Below are positions 1-8,281 of a DNA stretch of 64,000 nt, piece by piece (within the stretch, counting starts at the first letter, position 1; each line of letters opens with the position of its first letter). The translations under genes were made by a program, and so were the position numbers. Under the pieces are notes generated by a model that saw nothing but the letters and a program-made list of their open reading frames with translations, had not been told where the DNA came from and made no database searches. The DNA is from Halorussus sp. MSC15.2. GTDB taxonomy: Archaea > Halobacteriota > Halobacteria > Halobacteriales > Haladaptataceae. The stretch covers positions 124,001-188,000 of the forward strand of contig NZ_VSLZ01000004.1 of assembly GCF_010747475.1 (NCBI RefSeq), in the 5' to 3' direction.

Positions 1-1446
1 CGGCGTGCCCGCCGGTCTGGCCGCCCGAACGTCGGTCTTGACCGGGTTGTTCGCGTGTGGACGCCACGGACCGGTCAGTTCGGGGGCGTGCCAGAGGTAG
101 AGGTTCGTGTTCACCATGTCGTCGCGCTTCGTGAAGAAGAGCCACCACCTGCCGTCGTGACGGACCGGCGTCGGGTCCACGCCCGCGACGTCCGGTATCA
201 GGGTTCGCTCGCGCTCCCACTCGTCGGGCGATTCGACCCGGTACAACGCTATCTCGTTCGCCTCGTGCATCTCGGGCGTCGCGTAGAGGTCGCCCTCGTG
301 TCTGAAGAGGTACGGGTACGAGAGGTGGTAGGGTCTGTCGAGTGCGGTTCCGACGGTGGGGTCGGGGTCGTCGTAGTTCAGGTAGGAGATGTTCCCGGAG
401 TCGTCCTCGTAGGAGTACTTCTCGAAGAAGACGAAGGTGTCGCCGTCTATCGCCGCGGGGAAGGGGTCGGCGACGAACTCGGTGTCGGTCGGCGAGGAGT
501 ACCACTGGACGGTGGGCGACCGCTCGTCGTCCACGAAGTCCCGGACCGACGCGTCCGACACGCCGATGCTCCACTTCTCGTACCCGCGCGCCACCTCCCG
601 GAGCATGGCGGCGGCCCGCCGCGCGTCGAACCGCAGAATCTGGGACGGACTCGGCGACCGATAGACGGGCGCGTCCGTCTTCGAGGGGGGCTGTTCCAGA
701 TACCCCGCCTCCCCGTTCAGGATGTCGGTGGCGACCTGCGCGGGCCACCGCGAGGTACCGGACAGCGTCCGGTCCAAGTTCGTGCTCCACGAGAACGGCA
801 CCGTGGGGAAGTACCCCCGTCGAAGGATGACGCCGCCGTCGAGGCGCTCGGTCAACCGCTGTAACACCGCCCCTGTCACGGAGTCGTCCTCGTATATCTC
901 CCAGAAACACGGCGGCAGGCCCCTGTACTTCTGCTCGTCGCCGTGGTGGAACGACCAGACGCCGTACCGCGACGCGTCGAGAATCTCGCCCTTGATGATT
1001 CCGAAGGCGAACCGCAGAACGAAGTCGAGGTCGAACGACCGAATTCGGTCGACGTCCGACGCCGAGAAGTACTCGGCGTACCCCTCCTCTCGCACGTCGC
1101 AGTGGATTCGCTCGACGCCGTCGAGTTCGGCGGACAGGTCCACCGGCTTTCGCGACTCTCCGTCGCCCGCGACGTGGTGCTTGTACAGTCGCCACGTCAC
1201 CTTGTTCACCGTCTCCCTCGCCCCCTCGGACTCCACCGTCTCGACTACGGACCGCGCCATCTCCGCGACCCGGCCGAGACCCGACTCGGGAGTCGCGTCG
1301 TTCACCCGTCGCTCGTCGACGACGAGGAGTCTCGGCCGGACGTTCTCCACGTCGAGCAGGTGTCGAACACACTCGGCCTGCCAGTGGTCGAACGTCGTGC
1401 CGGTACACATGATGCCGAAGTCCAGCGTCGAACTGTCCTCGCTCAT
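1..1446 (-). CDS. Formyltransferase-like / beta-propeller fusion protein (3' end cut by window)
   Basis: The gene reads off the left edge, leaving 482 codons from an ATG at 1446. Residues 1-230 resemble the formyltransferase N-terminal fold: WSFHHGDEQKYRG near residues 164-176 followed by TGAVLQRLTERLDGGVIL matches the HGSLLPxxRG ... TGVTLHxMxxxxDxGxI pattern of methionyl-tRNA and sugar formyltransferases, although the usual catalytic serine region reads HHGD. From about residue 315 the chain has repeated short blades (DGDTFVFFEKY, HEGDLYATPEM, HDGRWWLFFTK) typical of the GH43-like five-bladed propeller seen next to glycosyltransferases. No signal peptide is visible. At the edge of a glycan locus, a role in N-formylating or otherwise modifying an amino sugar is an inference. 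The alternative is a carbohydrate-binding or hydrolase function carried by the propeller. Confidence 0.75.
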   Translation of the reverse strand, partial: MSEDSSTLDFGIMCTGTTFDHWQAECVRHLLDVENVRPRLLVVDERRVNDATPESGLGRVAEMARSVVETVESEGARETVNKVTWRLYKHHVAGDGESRKPVDLSAELDGVERIHCDVREEGYAEYFSASDVDRIRSFDLDFVLRFAFGIIKGEILDASRYGVWSFHHGDEQKYRGLPPCFWEIYEDDSVTGAVLQRLTERLDGGVILRRGYFPTVPFSWSTNLDRTLSGTSRWPAQVATDILNGEAGYLEQPPSKTDAPVYRSPSPSQILRFDARRAAAMLREVARGYEKWSIGVSDASVRDFVDDERSPTVQWYSSPTDTEFVADPFPAAIDGDTFVFFEKYSYEDDSGNISYLNYDDPDPTVGTALDRPYHLSYPYLFRHEGDLYATPEMHEANEIALYRVESPDEWERERTLIPDVAGVDPTPVRHDGRWWLFFTKRDDMVNTNLYLWHAPELTGPWRPHANNPVKTDVRAARPAGTP

Positions 1447-2000
1447 GTCGCGGGTTCCCCGTGGGTCGCCGACGCGGCGCGGAAACGACTCTCGGTGCTC
1501 TCTGCGGTTGGAAAGACCCCTCTCATGTTCACCCGCCGGGACGACGGCGCGAGCGCTCAAATAGCTCTCGGTAGTTTGACAGCCGCGGCGGCGGGAAATT
1601 ACCGGTTGCGGACCAGGTGGGGTCGATGGTCGTTCGCGGCCGCCGACTGCTCTTCGAATCGACGTCTCGGTATCCGGAGACCGACCGCGTCTTCTGGTGG
1701 TCCGCCGCTGCGTCCGGGGTTTCGGCCGCGTTCCGAACCGGACGTACCACGGTCAGTATACTTATGACGGTCGTCGTGGAAGCTTCCACGAAGCGACCGG
1801 TTCGCGGGAGCGGATGCGAGCGCGGGCGTGGAGGTGGATGGGAATGCGGACGCAGGAGAGAACACGGACGCGAATGGGAAACCGGGAGTGGGGAAGCGCA
1901 GGACCGCATCTGCTATCCGGCGTTTCGGCGACCAGTGGGCACTGAACGAACCGGCAAACCGCGAGACTGCGGGCGAGACGAGACTACGGGGGAGTAGAAC
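1447..2000. other. Intergenic region between divergent genes
   Basis: This 554-bp gap separates the formyltransferase-like gene from the GT-C-like gene. I see no convincing gene in it. It holds a TATA-like stretch (AGTATACTTATGA, about 1756-1768) and, just downstream, an 18-bp perfect palindrome at 1774-1791. The downstream 1800-2000 stretch is purine-rich with weak hexamer periodicity and no clear coding signal. If transcription starts near 1785 the leader of the gene at 2001 would be over 200 nt, unusual for this group. Confidence 0.6.
1774..1791. promoter_or_regulatory. 18-bp perfect palindrome
   Basis: TCGTGGAAGCTTCCACGA is self-complementary over all 18 bases, centred on AAGCTT. It lies 8-25 bp downstream of a TATA-like element, about where transcription would begin. 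It could be a repressor operator or an RNA hairpin in a leader. Confidence 0.5.
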
Positions 2001-3851
2001 GTGGGGCGACGAACACTCAAAGCACTCGGCGTAGCCGCGTTTACGATACTCACGGCGTTGGGCCTGACAGCGGCGTCTTCGAGTGCCGAAGGATACGAAA
2101 TCTCCATCTACGCCGCCTATCCCTCGTGGTTCTGGTGGGGACTCGTCGCCACGTTCGTTCTCGGAACCGTCGTCGTCCTCCACTCGAAGGACGTCGTCCA
2201 CGGGCGACGATACTTGGCGCTCGGGACCGGTATCATGCTGTTCGCCAACGCCTTCCTCCTCCTCATGCCGCTCGCGCGGGGCTACGCCGTCTTCGGCGGC
2301 GGGGACATGTTCACTCATCTCGGCCGCGTCATCGAAATCCTCGAAAACGGCCACCTGAACGAGGGCAACTACTACCCCGGAATCCACCTCCACGCGGTGA
2401 TGCTGATGGAGGTAACGGGGCTGGACTACTACACGATAAAGAACGTGCTGGCACCCGTCTTCTCGGTGGCGTACTGGCTCGGCATCTTGGCGCTGGCGGT
2501 GCGCGTGACCGAGGACTCGACGGCGTTCCACTACTTCGTCCCCTTCGCGCTCCTCCCGATTCTCAAGCGCTCGGAGGTGTACTTCGGCCCGAACGTGCTG
2601 AGTTTCAGCCTCTATCCGCTGCTGCTGTACGCGCTGTTCAGCGTCCGGCGCTCGCGCAATCGGTTCGTGACGCTGGTCGCGCTCGTCTTCTCCTACTTCA
2701 TCTTCACCCATCCGGTCACGACGCTCATCGGACTCGGGACTATCGCGCTGGTGGCGGCGTCGCGTCTCGTGACCGCCCGGGTACGCGGCGACCGACTCCC
2801 GCTCAAGCGGTCGGTCACGGTCGTCACGATTCCCGTCGCCGTCGGCGTCGTCTTCGTCTCGTGGTACTACTCGTTCCTCAAGATTCTGACGATGACGGTG
2901 AGCATGCTCGCGTCGCTTGTATTGGGAATCGGCACGTCCCAGTTGGGCGAGTACTCGAACGCGCTCCAGAACGTGCCACTCTCGCTCGCGGACCTCCTCG
3001 GCGTCGTCGTCTTCCGGAAAGGGACGGAGATTCTGCTCACTGTCGGCACCGTCTTCGTAATCCTCTACCTCGCCTATCACGTCAAGTACCGCGACTTGGA
3101 ACTGCGCTGGGAGTACCTGTTCTGGGTTGCCGGGTTCGGTCTCTTCTGTGCCGTGGCCGCCGTAATGCTCGTCAAACCCATCATGCTCACGTGGACGCGC
3201 GTTTTGAAATTCGCCGAGTTCTTCGCAGTTCTCCTCGTCGCGACGGCCGCGTACGTCTATGCCGGTCGGTCTCGGCGGACGGTCGGAAGACGCGACGTCG
3301 TCGTCGTGGGCGTCGTTCTCGTCTTCGTCACGCTCATTGTGTTCGGGACTTACAACTCGCCCCTCCAGCGAGAGACGAACAGTCACGTCCCCGAGACCCG
3401 AATCGAGGGGATGGAGTGGTACCTCGACCACCGCGACGCCGACCGGTTGGCGTTCGGGTTCACCTACCGATACGAACACGCCTTCGAGGGCGTCAGTCCG
3501 AACCCGCGAGCGTACGCCGAGCGGCCGATACCTGCCCACTTCGGTTACGACGAGAACGCGACGTTCGCCACGCGGAACCGGGCCGGGAGCTACCTGCTCG
3601 TGACTCAGCGTCTGGAGGAGTACTATCCGGCACTCCACCCGGAGTATCCCCAGCACTGGCAGTTCACGCCGCGGGACTTCCGGCGACTCGACCGCGACGA
3701 GCGTCTCGGCAAGATATACGCCAACGGCGGAATCCGCATCTATCTGTCGAGTTCGGAACTGCCCGGGAGGCCCGGCGGCCAGAACGCGACGGCGGCACCC
3801 GCGACGCGCGTCGGTCCTATCCGAGGTGAATCTCGATGGAGTGGAGGATGA
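2001..3851 (+). CDS. Polytopic membrane protein, GT-C glycosyltransferase-like
   Basis: This 616-residue protein starts at the first GTG after an in-frame TAG (1995-1997). A hydrophobic N-terminal segment (KALGVAAFTILTALGLTA) is followed by many membrane helices up to about residue 440 and a soluble tail of about 170 residues. The first large loop carries an acidic motif (GGGDMFTHLGRVIEILENG, near residues 95-115) followed by YYPGIHLHAVML, the layout of GT-C enzymes that use lipid-linked sugars. The gene at the right end of the window has a similar architecture. Its place beside a GT2 enzyme suggests transfer of a sugar from a dolichol-phosphate carrier outside the membrane, but no characterised family motif fixes the substrate. 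The last 35 bp overlap the convergent GT2 gene. Confidence 0.7.
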   Translation: MGRRTLKALGVAAFTILTALGLTAASSSAEGYEISIYAAYPSWFWWGLVATFVLGTVVVLHSKDVVHGRRYLALGTGIMLFANAFLLLMPLARGYAVFGGGDMFTHLGRVIEILENGHLNEGNYYPGIHLHAVMLMEVTGLDYYTIKNVLAPVFSVAYWLGILALAVRVTEDSTAFHYFVPFALLPILKRSEVYFGPNVLSFSLYPLLLYALFSVRRSRNRFVTLVALVFSYFIFTHPVTTLIGLGTIALVAASRLVTARVRGDRLPLKRSVTVVTIPVAVGVVFVSWYYSFLKILTMTVSMLASLVLGIGTSQLGEYSNALQNVPLSLADLLGVVVFRKGTEILLTVGTVFVILYLAYHVKYRDLELRWEYLFWVAGFGLFCAVAAVMLVKPIMLTWTRVLKFAEFFAVLLVATAAYVYAGRSRRTVGRRDVVVVGVVLVFVTLIVFGTYNSPLQRETNSHVPETRIEGMEWYLDHRDADRLAFGFTYRYEHAFEGVSPNPRAYAERPIPAHFGYDENATFATRNRAGSYLLVTQRLEEYYPALHPEYPQHWQFTPRDFRRLDRDERLGKIYANGGIRIYLSSSELPGRPGGQNATAAPATRVGPIRGESRWSGG

Positions 3852-5118
3852 CGGCCGAGAAGCAGGCGAGTCCGCCCGAGAGGATGAAGAACAGCGACGC
3901 GATGGCCAGTCCGACCGGGAAGTCGCCGGTGTGGAACAGGTTGGTGAGCGCCCAGTAACCCAGTCCGAACCCGACGGTGGCCGCTAGGAACCCGGGGACG
4001 CCGATGAGCATGATGGGTCGCTCCTGCTCGATGAGCGTGAGGATGTTCCTGATGAGGACGACGCCGTGCGAGAGGGGATGCTGACTGTTCGAGTTCTCCG
4101 AGTCGTACGTGATACGAGTGCCGACCTCCTCGATGGCGTAGTTCCGGTTGAGCGCGTGGTGGATGATGTCCGTGCTGGCGCTCATTTGGGTTCCGATGGC
4201 GTCGTCCCGGGCGATGGTCCGAATCGCGTCGGTGTCGTACGCCCGGAACCCGCTCTGGGTGTCGCGTATCCACGACCCGTGTCCGATGGTTCCGAGACCG
4301 ACGTTGGTCAGCGTGTTGATGACGAAGAGACCGAACCGGCGATAGAGGGGCACGTCGCTGTCGCCCTCGAACCGACTCCCGATGACTATCTCTGCGCCGC
4401 TCTCGCGCTGGGTCTCGACGAGGTTCGGCACGTCCGCGGGGTCGTGTTGCCCGTCGCCGTCGAGTATCACCAGATGCTCGACGCCGAGGCGGTCGGCCTC
4501 CTCGAACGCGGTCTTGAGCGCGCCGCCGTACCCCTGATTCCGCCGGTGTTTGACGACGGTCGCGCCCGCCTTCTCGGCCCGCTCGGCGGTGTCGTCGTCG
4601 CTGCCGTCGTCCACGACGACGATGCGGTCGGCGAACTGTGCGGTCTCGGAGACGACTTCGCCGATGGTCTCGGCCTCGTTGTACGCGGGAATGGCGACTA
4701 ACACCTCGGTCTGGTCCGCGCAGTCCTCGAACGCCGCCGCCCCGATTGCGGCCTCCACGACGTACTCCTCGGAGGTCTCGAAGTCGTCGATGGTCCGGGA
4801 GTAGTCGATGGGTTCGGAGGGCGTGTCGTGCCATATTAGTCCGCTGAACCCGTACGTCTTCGCCACCCTCACGAGCGTCGATTGGGTCTCATCCGACGAG
4901 TCGGTCGTGTCGAGGACGAGCGCCCCGGCCTCGTCGGCTATCCGGATGGACTCGCGAGTCGCGCTCCTGTCGTGGCTGACCAAGACCGGGTGGTCGCGTA
5001 TCTTCGCCCGCAGGGTGGTGCGGGCGATATCCCCCGGCGTCGCCTTCGTGGCGTCGATGGCCACGGTCGGTCGCTGCGTCTCTGCGACCGACACTGGTTG
5101 GTCCTCTAAGTTCCTCAT
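3817..5118 (-). CDS. Glycosyltransferase family 2, dolichyl-phosphate sugar synthase-like
   Basis: The product has 433 residues. After about 135 residues of unassigned N-terminal domain comes a GT-A catalytic domain: IPAYNEAETIGEVV at 143-156, VVVDDGSDDDT at 168-178, and DGDGQHDPADV at 220-230, the DxD-type metal and nucleotide-binding motif of DPM1-like enzymes. Two hydrophobic segments at about 365-430 anchor the C-terminus. This layout matches haloarchaeal AglD/AglJ-like proteins that load a hexose onto dolichol phosphate for N-glycosylation or lipid-linked glycan assembly. The substrate sugar cannot be read from sequence. An AT-rich box around 5160-5172 may be its promoter. The 3' end overlaps the convergent membrane gene. 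Confidence 0.85.
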   Translation of the reverse strand: MRNLEDQPVSVAETQRPTVAIDATKATPGDIARTTLRAKIRDHPVLVSHDRSATRESIRIADEAGALVLDTTDSSDETQSTLVRVAKTYGFSGLIWHDTPSEPIDYSRTIDDFETSEEYVVEAAIGAAAFEDCADQTEVLVAIPAYNEAETIGEVVSETAQFADRIVVVDDGSDDDTAERAEKAGATVVKHRRNQGYGGALKTAFEEADRLGVEHLVILDGDGQHDPADVPNLVETQRESGAEIVIGSRFEGDSDVPLYRRFGLFVINTLTNVGLGTIGHGSWIRDTQSGFRAYDTDAIRTIARDDAIGTQMSASTDIIHHALNRNYAIEEVGTRITYDSENSNSQHPLSHGVVLIRNILTLIEQERPIMLIGVPGFLAATVGFGLGYWALTNLFHTGDFPVGLAIASLFFILSGGLACFSAVILHSIEIHLG

Positions 5119-5733
5119 GCGTGTCGTTTTCCCCCGCTAGACTCCTGCGCGTGTACCAGCATGAGATACTTAGTTACGTGTTTCGTAGAACAGGCGTTTC
5201 AGACGGTAACGTCCCAGAAATCCCGACTTTCCCGTCGCAACGTCGATTACCGTCGCGTGGAGCGCCGGTATTAGACCGTTGAACGGGCGTTCGACGTCGG
5301 TATCGTCCCGACTGAAACCGCCCGACTGTGCGGAGGTCCGGAGCGTAACGAGCCGTTTTTACTGCGACAACAATTGTCAAACGGAGCCTAGCTTCGCAGT
5401 TCCCGACTACGACCTGTTCGGGCCACTCCGTGAACGCACGAGGTGGATGTGACGGTCACCCTGTTCTGGGGCTACTGGCGCTCCGGCCCGGGGTCGAGAG
5501 GCAGTTCGCCGAGAACCGCGGCGAGCGGACGGCCGAGCCTAAACGGACGAATCGCTCGCCTCGCTCTCGAACCGTCCCGGCAATTTATTAGCCGCTCGCT
5601 GGTAGCGAGGGCGAGACGGAGGACTCGGTACACGGACTCGCGAGTTCCCCGCCATACTCGCGAGAATCGCCGTCACAGCGTCTCCGCGACCGGCACTGAC
5701 CCGAGTCCGGGAAACTCACTGGGGGTACTTCGG
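5119..5733. other. Intergenic region between divergent glycosyltransferase genes
   Basis: The 615-bp gap holds no ORF I believe. The features seen are a TATA-like AATTTATTAG at about 5582-5591, two copies of ACTCGCGAG at 5636-5644 and 5656-5664, and a T-rich GTTTTTAC near 5354. The likely transcript of the rightward gene starts near 5615, giving a leader of about 120 nt that contains both repeats. Confidence 0.5.
5636..5664. repeat. Two ACTCGCGAG copies spaced 20 bp apart
   Basis: ACTCGCGAG occurs at 5636-5644 and again at 5656-5664. The core CTCGCGAG is itself palindromic. Start-to-start spacing is exactly 20 bp, about two helical turns, which would place two bound dimers on the same face of the DNA. 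It sits in the predicted leader of the sialyltransferase-like gene. CpG-rich octamers are common at this GC content, so chance is possible. Confidence 0.4.
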
Positions 5734-6825
5734 ATGACATCGTTGTACATCGCACACACGCCGTACCACGTCGTCTTAGCGAGCGCGCTCGCTTCGGAGC
5801 ACGACGAAACGGAGGGCGACCAGCACCTGCTCGGGATTCTAGACTCGGACATGGAACCGATGCTGGAGTCGATACGAGGAGCGCACGACAACCCGTTCGA
5901 CGAGGTCCGGACGCTGGCCGGGGCGGCCACCTTCGCGTCGAGAATCGCCCACACCTCCCGATTGACGCAGGTCCGAGCGCGGTACAACTGCTTCGCGGTC
6001 CGGCGGTACGTCGCCGACAACCGCACGAACGAGGTGTACTCGTTCAACGACCAGCGACCCGAGGACCAAGCGGCGTTCGACGCGGTGACACGGGACGAAT
6101 CGCTCCGCGACGTCCGGAGGGTCTACGTCGAGGACGGCACCAGCGCGTACACCTACATGAGACGGGAGTGGAGTTGGTTCGAGACGGTGAAGATGAAACT
6201 GTTCTACGGCCGGTGGCGGACGCAGGTCGAGGAACACGGCTCTTCGAAGTGGGTGGACGAGGTCTACGGGTCGTTCCCCGACCACGTTCGGCCCGACCTC
6301 AGAACCCGTCCGGTCTCCGCGCTCCCGCGCGAGGCGGTGCTGGCGCTCGGCGACCGCTCGTGGTTCCGGCGATACTTGGAGGCGTGCCACGTCGCGGATA
6401 CGCTCGACGAACTAGACGGTGTCGTCTTCGTCGCTCTCTCGGAGGACGTGGACTTCGACGGCGAGTACGTCGAGACCATCGAGTCCGTAATCCGGCGGTT
6501 CGCCGACCGCGGCGAGCGAATCGGCGTCAAGTACCACCCGCGGGAGTCCAATGAGTTCCTGAACCTCGACGGGAGTTCTGCGGTGGTCCTCCCGCGGGGT
6601 ATCCCGGCGGAGGTCATCTTCGTCGCCAACCCCGACGGTATCCGGTTCGTCCTCGGCAACGTCTCCACGTCGCTGCTGACGGCGCGATGGTTGTGCGAGG
6701 ACGTGACGGTCCTCTCGCTGGCGCGGGTGTTCCAGAGCGACTTCGAACACCTGATTACGGTGTTCGAGTCGCTGGGGATACGCGTCACCGATAGCCTCTC
6801 GGAAGTCGCAGCGCCGCCGCGCTGA
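5734..6825 (+). CDS. Sialyltransferase-like glycosyltransferase (GT52/polysialyltransferase type)
   Basis: The product has 363 residues from an ATG at 5734, chosen because MTSLYIAHTPYHVVLA begins like a GT-B Rossmann strand, while the upstream in-frame sequence is low-quality Arg/Ser-rich. It carries the three hallmark motifs of bacterial sialyltransferases: an acidic D/E-D/E-G (VEDG, 132-135), an HP motif (KYHPRE, 266-271) and a Ser/Thr motif (GNVSTSLL, 308-315). Those motifs hold the catalytic base and bind the CMP phosphate. No membrane segment is seen. The neighbouring nonulosonic-acid genes fit an enzyme that moves a CMP-activated sialic-like sugar onto a glycan. The acceptor and exact donor are unknown, and overall similarity to characterised members is likely low. 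Confidence 0.72.
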   Translation: MTSLYIAHTPYHVVLASALASEHDETEGDQHLLGILDSDMEPMLESIRGAHDNPFDEVRTLAGAATFASRIAHTSRLTQVRARYNCFAVRRYVADNRTNEVYSFNDQRPEDQAAFDAVTRDESLRDVRRVYVEDGTSAYTYMRREWSWFETVKMKLFYGRWRTQVEEHGSSKWVDEVYGSFPDHVRPDLRTRPVSALPREAVLALGDRSWFRRYLEACHVADTLDELDGVVFVALSEDVDFDGEYVETIESVIRRFADRGERIGVKYHPRESNEFLNLDGSSAVVLPRGIPAEVIFVANPDGIRFVLGNVSTSLLTARWLCEDVTVLSLARVFQSDFEHLITVFESLGIRVTDSLSEVAAPPR

Positions 6826-6874
6826 GCTATCGGGGTCGAAACCGCACCAGCGCCCCCGAACCGGCGGGCGACGG

Positions 6875-6883
6875 ATTTTTACT
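6875..6883 (+). promoter_or_regulatory. TATA-like promoter of the DUF4910 gene
   Basis: A T-rich ATTTTTACT lies about 23-31 bp before the ATG at 6906 in otherwise GC-rich DNA, the usual geometry for a leaderless haloarchaeal transcript. Confidence 0.45.
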
Positions 6884-6905
6884 CGGGTTCGTCGTTTGTA
6901 CCGCC

Positions 6906-8090
6906 ATGGGTGACGGGGAGCCGTCGAGACTCGAATCGCGTTTCGAAGCGCTCTGGCCGATTCCGCGCAGCATCACTGGACCCGGGTTCCGGGAGAGTCT
7001 GGCGGTTCTTCGGAAGGACATCCCACTCGACGTGGAGGGGGTCCCCTCCGGGACGGCGGTCTTCGACTGGGAGATACCCCCGGAGTGGCGGATTCGCGAG
7101 GCGCGGTTGACCGGACCCGACGGCGACGTGTACGCCGACTTCGACGAGACGAACCTCGCCGTGGTGAACTACTCGGAACCGGTGGACGAACGCCGCACGC
7201 TCGACGAACTGGACCCGCACCTCCACACGTTGCCGCGACTGCCGGACGCGACCCCGTACGTGACGAGTTACTACGAACGCGACTGGGGCTTCTGTCTCCC
7301 CCACGACACGTACGAGTCGCTCCCCGAGGGCGAGTACCACGCCTACATCGACAGCGAGTTCGTGGACGGGGAACTGAACTACGGCCACGCGGTTCTGGAA
7401 GGCGAGAGCGACAGGGAAGTCCTCCTCAGTACGTACCTGTGCCACCCGTCGCTCGCCAACAACGAACTGAGCGGACCGCTCGTCCTCACGTCGCTGTACA
7501 AGCGACTCCGGGACTGGGACCGCCGGAAGTTCACCTACCGGTTCGTCGTCGTCCCGGAGACCATCGGGTCGCTGGCGTACCTCTCGCGGTACGGCGCACA
7601 CTTGCGGGAGAAGGTGGTGGGCGGTCTCGTCCTGACCTGCCTCGGCGGGCCAAACGACGACCTCTCGTACAAGCGGACGCGGCGCGGAAACGCCCTTCTC
7701 GACGAGGTCGTCCGACACCTCGACGAGTACACCGACGCCGAGTTCCGGTTCCGGACGTTCGACGCGACCGGGTCCGACGAGCGCCAGTACTGTTCGCCGG
7801 GGTTCGACCTCCCGGTGGGCCAGTTCGCTCGGACCGTTTACGACGAGTACGAGGGGTATCACAACTCCCGGGACACCAAGTCGTTCATGGGCATCGCCCC
7901 GCTCGTCGAGAGCGCCGAGACCATCGAACGCGTTCTCCGCAACTTCGAGCGAGGCGGCTACTACCTGAACCAGAACCCCCACGGAGAGCCGATGATGAGC
8001 AAACGGGACCTCTATCCGACCGTGAACGACCCCGCCGAGGCCGACGGGGTCGTCCCGACGGGTACGCCGACGGCGACCGCGACCTCGTGA
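6906..8090 (+). CDS. DUF4910 aminopeptidase-like protein, frameshifted near the C-terminus
   Basis: This frame encodes 394 residues. The protein belongs to the DUF4910/DUF2172 zinc-aminopeptidase-like family common in surface-polysaccharide loci: LLSTYLCHPSLANNELSG (about 173-190) is the family metal-binding signature, with VVPETIGSLAYL and GFDLPVGQ further on. The family normally ends in a winged-helix domain. Here this frame drifts into PTGTPTATATS and stops, while the missing winged helix is encoded directly downstream in another frame (8096-8281). One extra C in the CCC run at 8054-8056 would restore continuous reading (VVPDGYADGDRDLVTDMMR). The function in glycan loci is not established; it may hydrolyse an amide on an aminosugar precursor. 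Confidence 0.85.
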   Translation: MGDGEPSRLESRFEALWPIPRSITGPGFRESLAVLRKDIPLDVEGVPSGTAVFDWEIPPEWRIREARLTGPDGDVYADFDETNLAVVNYSEPVDERRTLDELDPHLHTLPRLPDATPYVTSYYERDWGFCLPHDTYESLPEGEYHAYIDSEFVDGELNYGHAVLEGESDREVLLSTYLCHPSLANNELSGPLVLTSLYKRLRDWDRRKFTYRFVVVPETIGSLAYLSRYGAHLREKVVGGLVLTCLGGPNDDLSYKRTRRGNALLDEVVRHLDEYTDAEFRFRTFDATGSDERQYCSPGFDLPVGQFARTVYDEYEGYHNSRDTKSFMGIAPLVESAETIERVLRNFERGGYYLNQNPHGEPMMSKRDLYPTVNDPAEADGVVPTGTPTATATS

Positions 8091-8095
8091 CCGAC

Positions 8096-8281
8096 ATGAT
8101 GCGACTCCTCACCTACAGCGACGGGAGCCACTCGGTCGTCGAGATAGCCGAGCGATACGACGCGTCCGTGGAGACGCTCGCCGGTCCGCTCGACCGACTG
8201 CGCGAGGTCGGACTGCTGGAACCCGCCGCGTACACGCCCGACCACTCCGACCGGTTCGATTTACCGGCAGAGGAGCGCTAA
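8096..8281 (+). CDS. Winged-helix C-terminal piece of the DUF4910 protein
   Basis: From ATG 8096 this frame encodes 61 residues (MMRLLTYSDGSHSVVEIAER ... LLEPAAY), a small winged-helix domain that normally closes DUF4910 proteins. It begins 5 bp after the stop of the main frame, and its TAA overlaps the ATG of the next gene (TAATG at 8279-8283). I read it as the displaced end of the upstream gene rather than an independent gene, although a genuine split gene is possible. Confidence 0.7.
   Translation: MMRLLTYSDGSHSVVEIAERYDASVETLAGPLDRLREVGLLEPAAYTPDHSDRFDLPAEER

Noticed and set aside
1599-3656. 685-codon open frame on the minus strand
   Set aside because: It lies antisense to a convincing membrane protein with the expected hydrophobic pattern, and its product is Arg/Glu-rich low-complexity sequence typical of the reverse frame of GC-rich genes.
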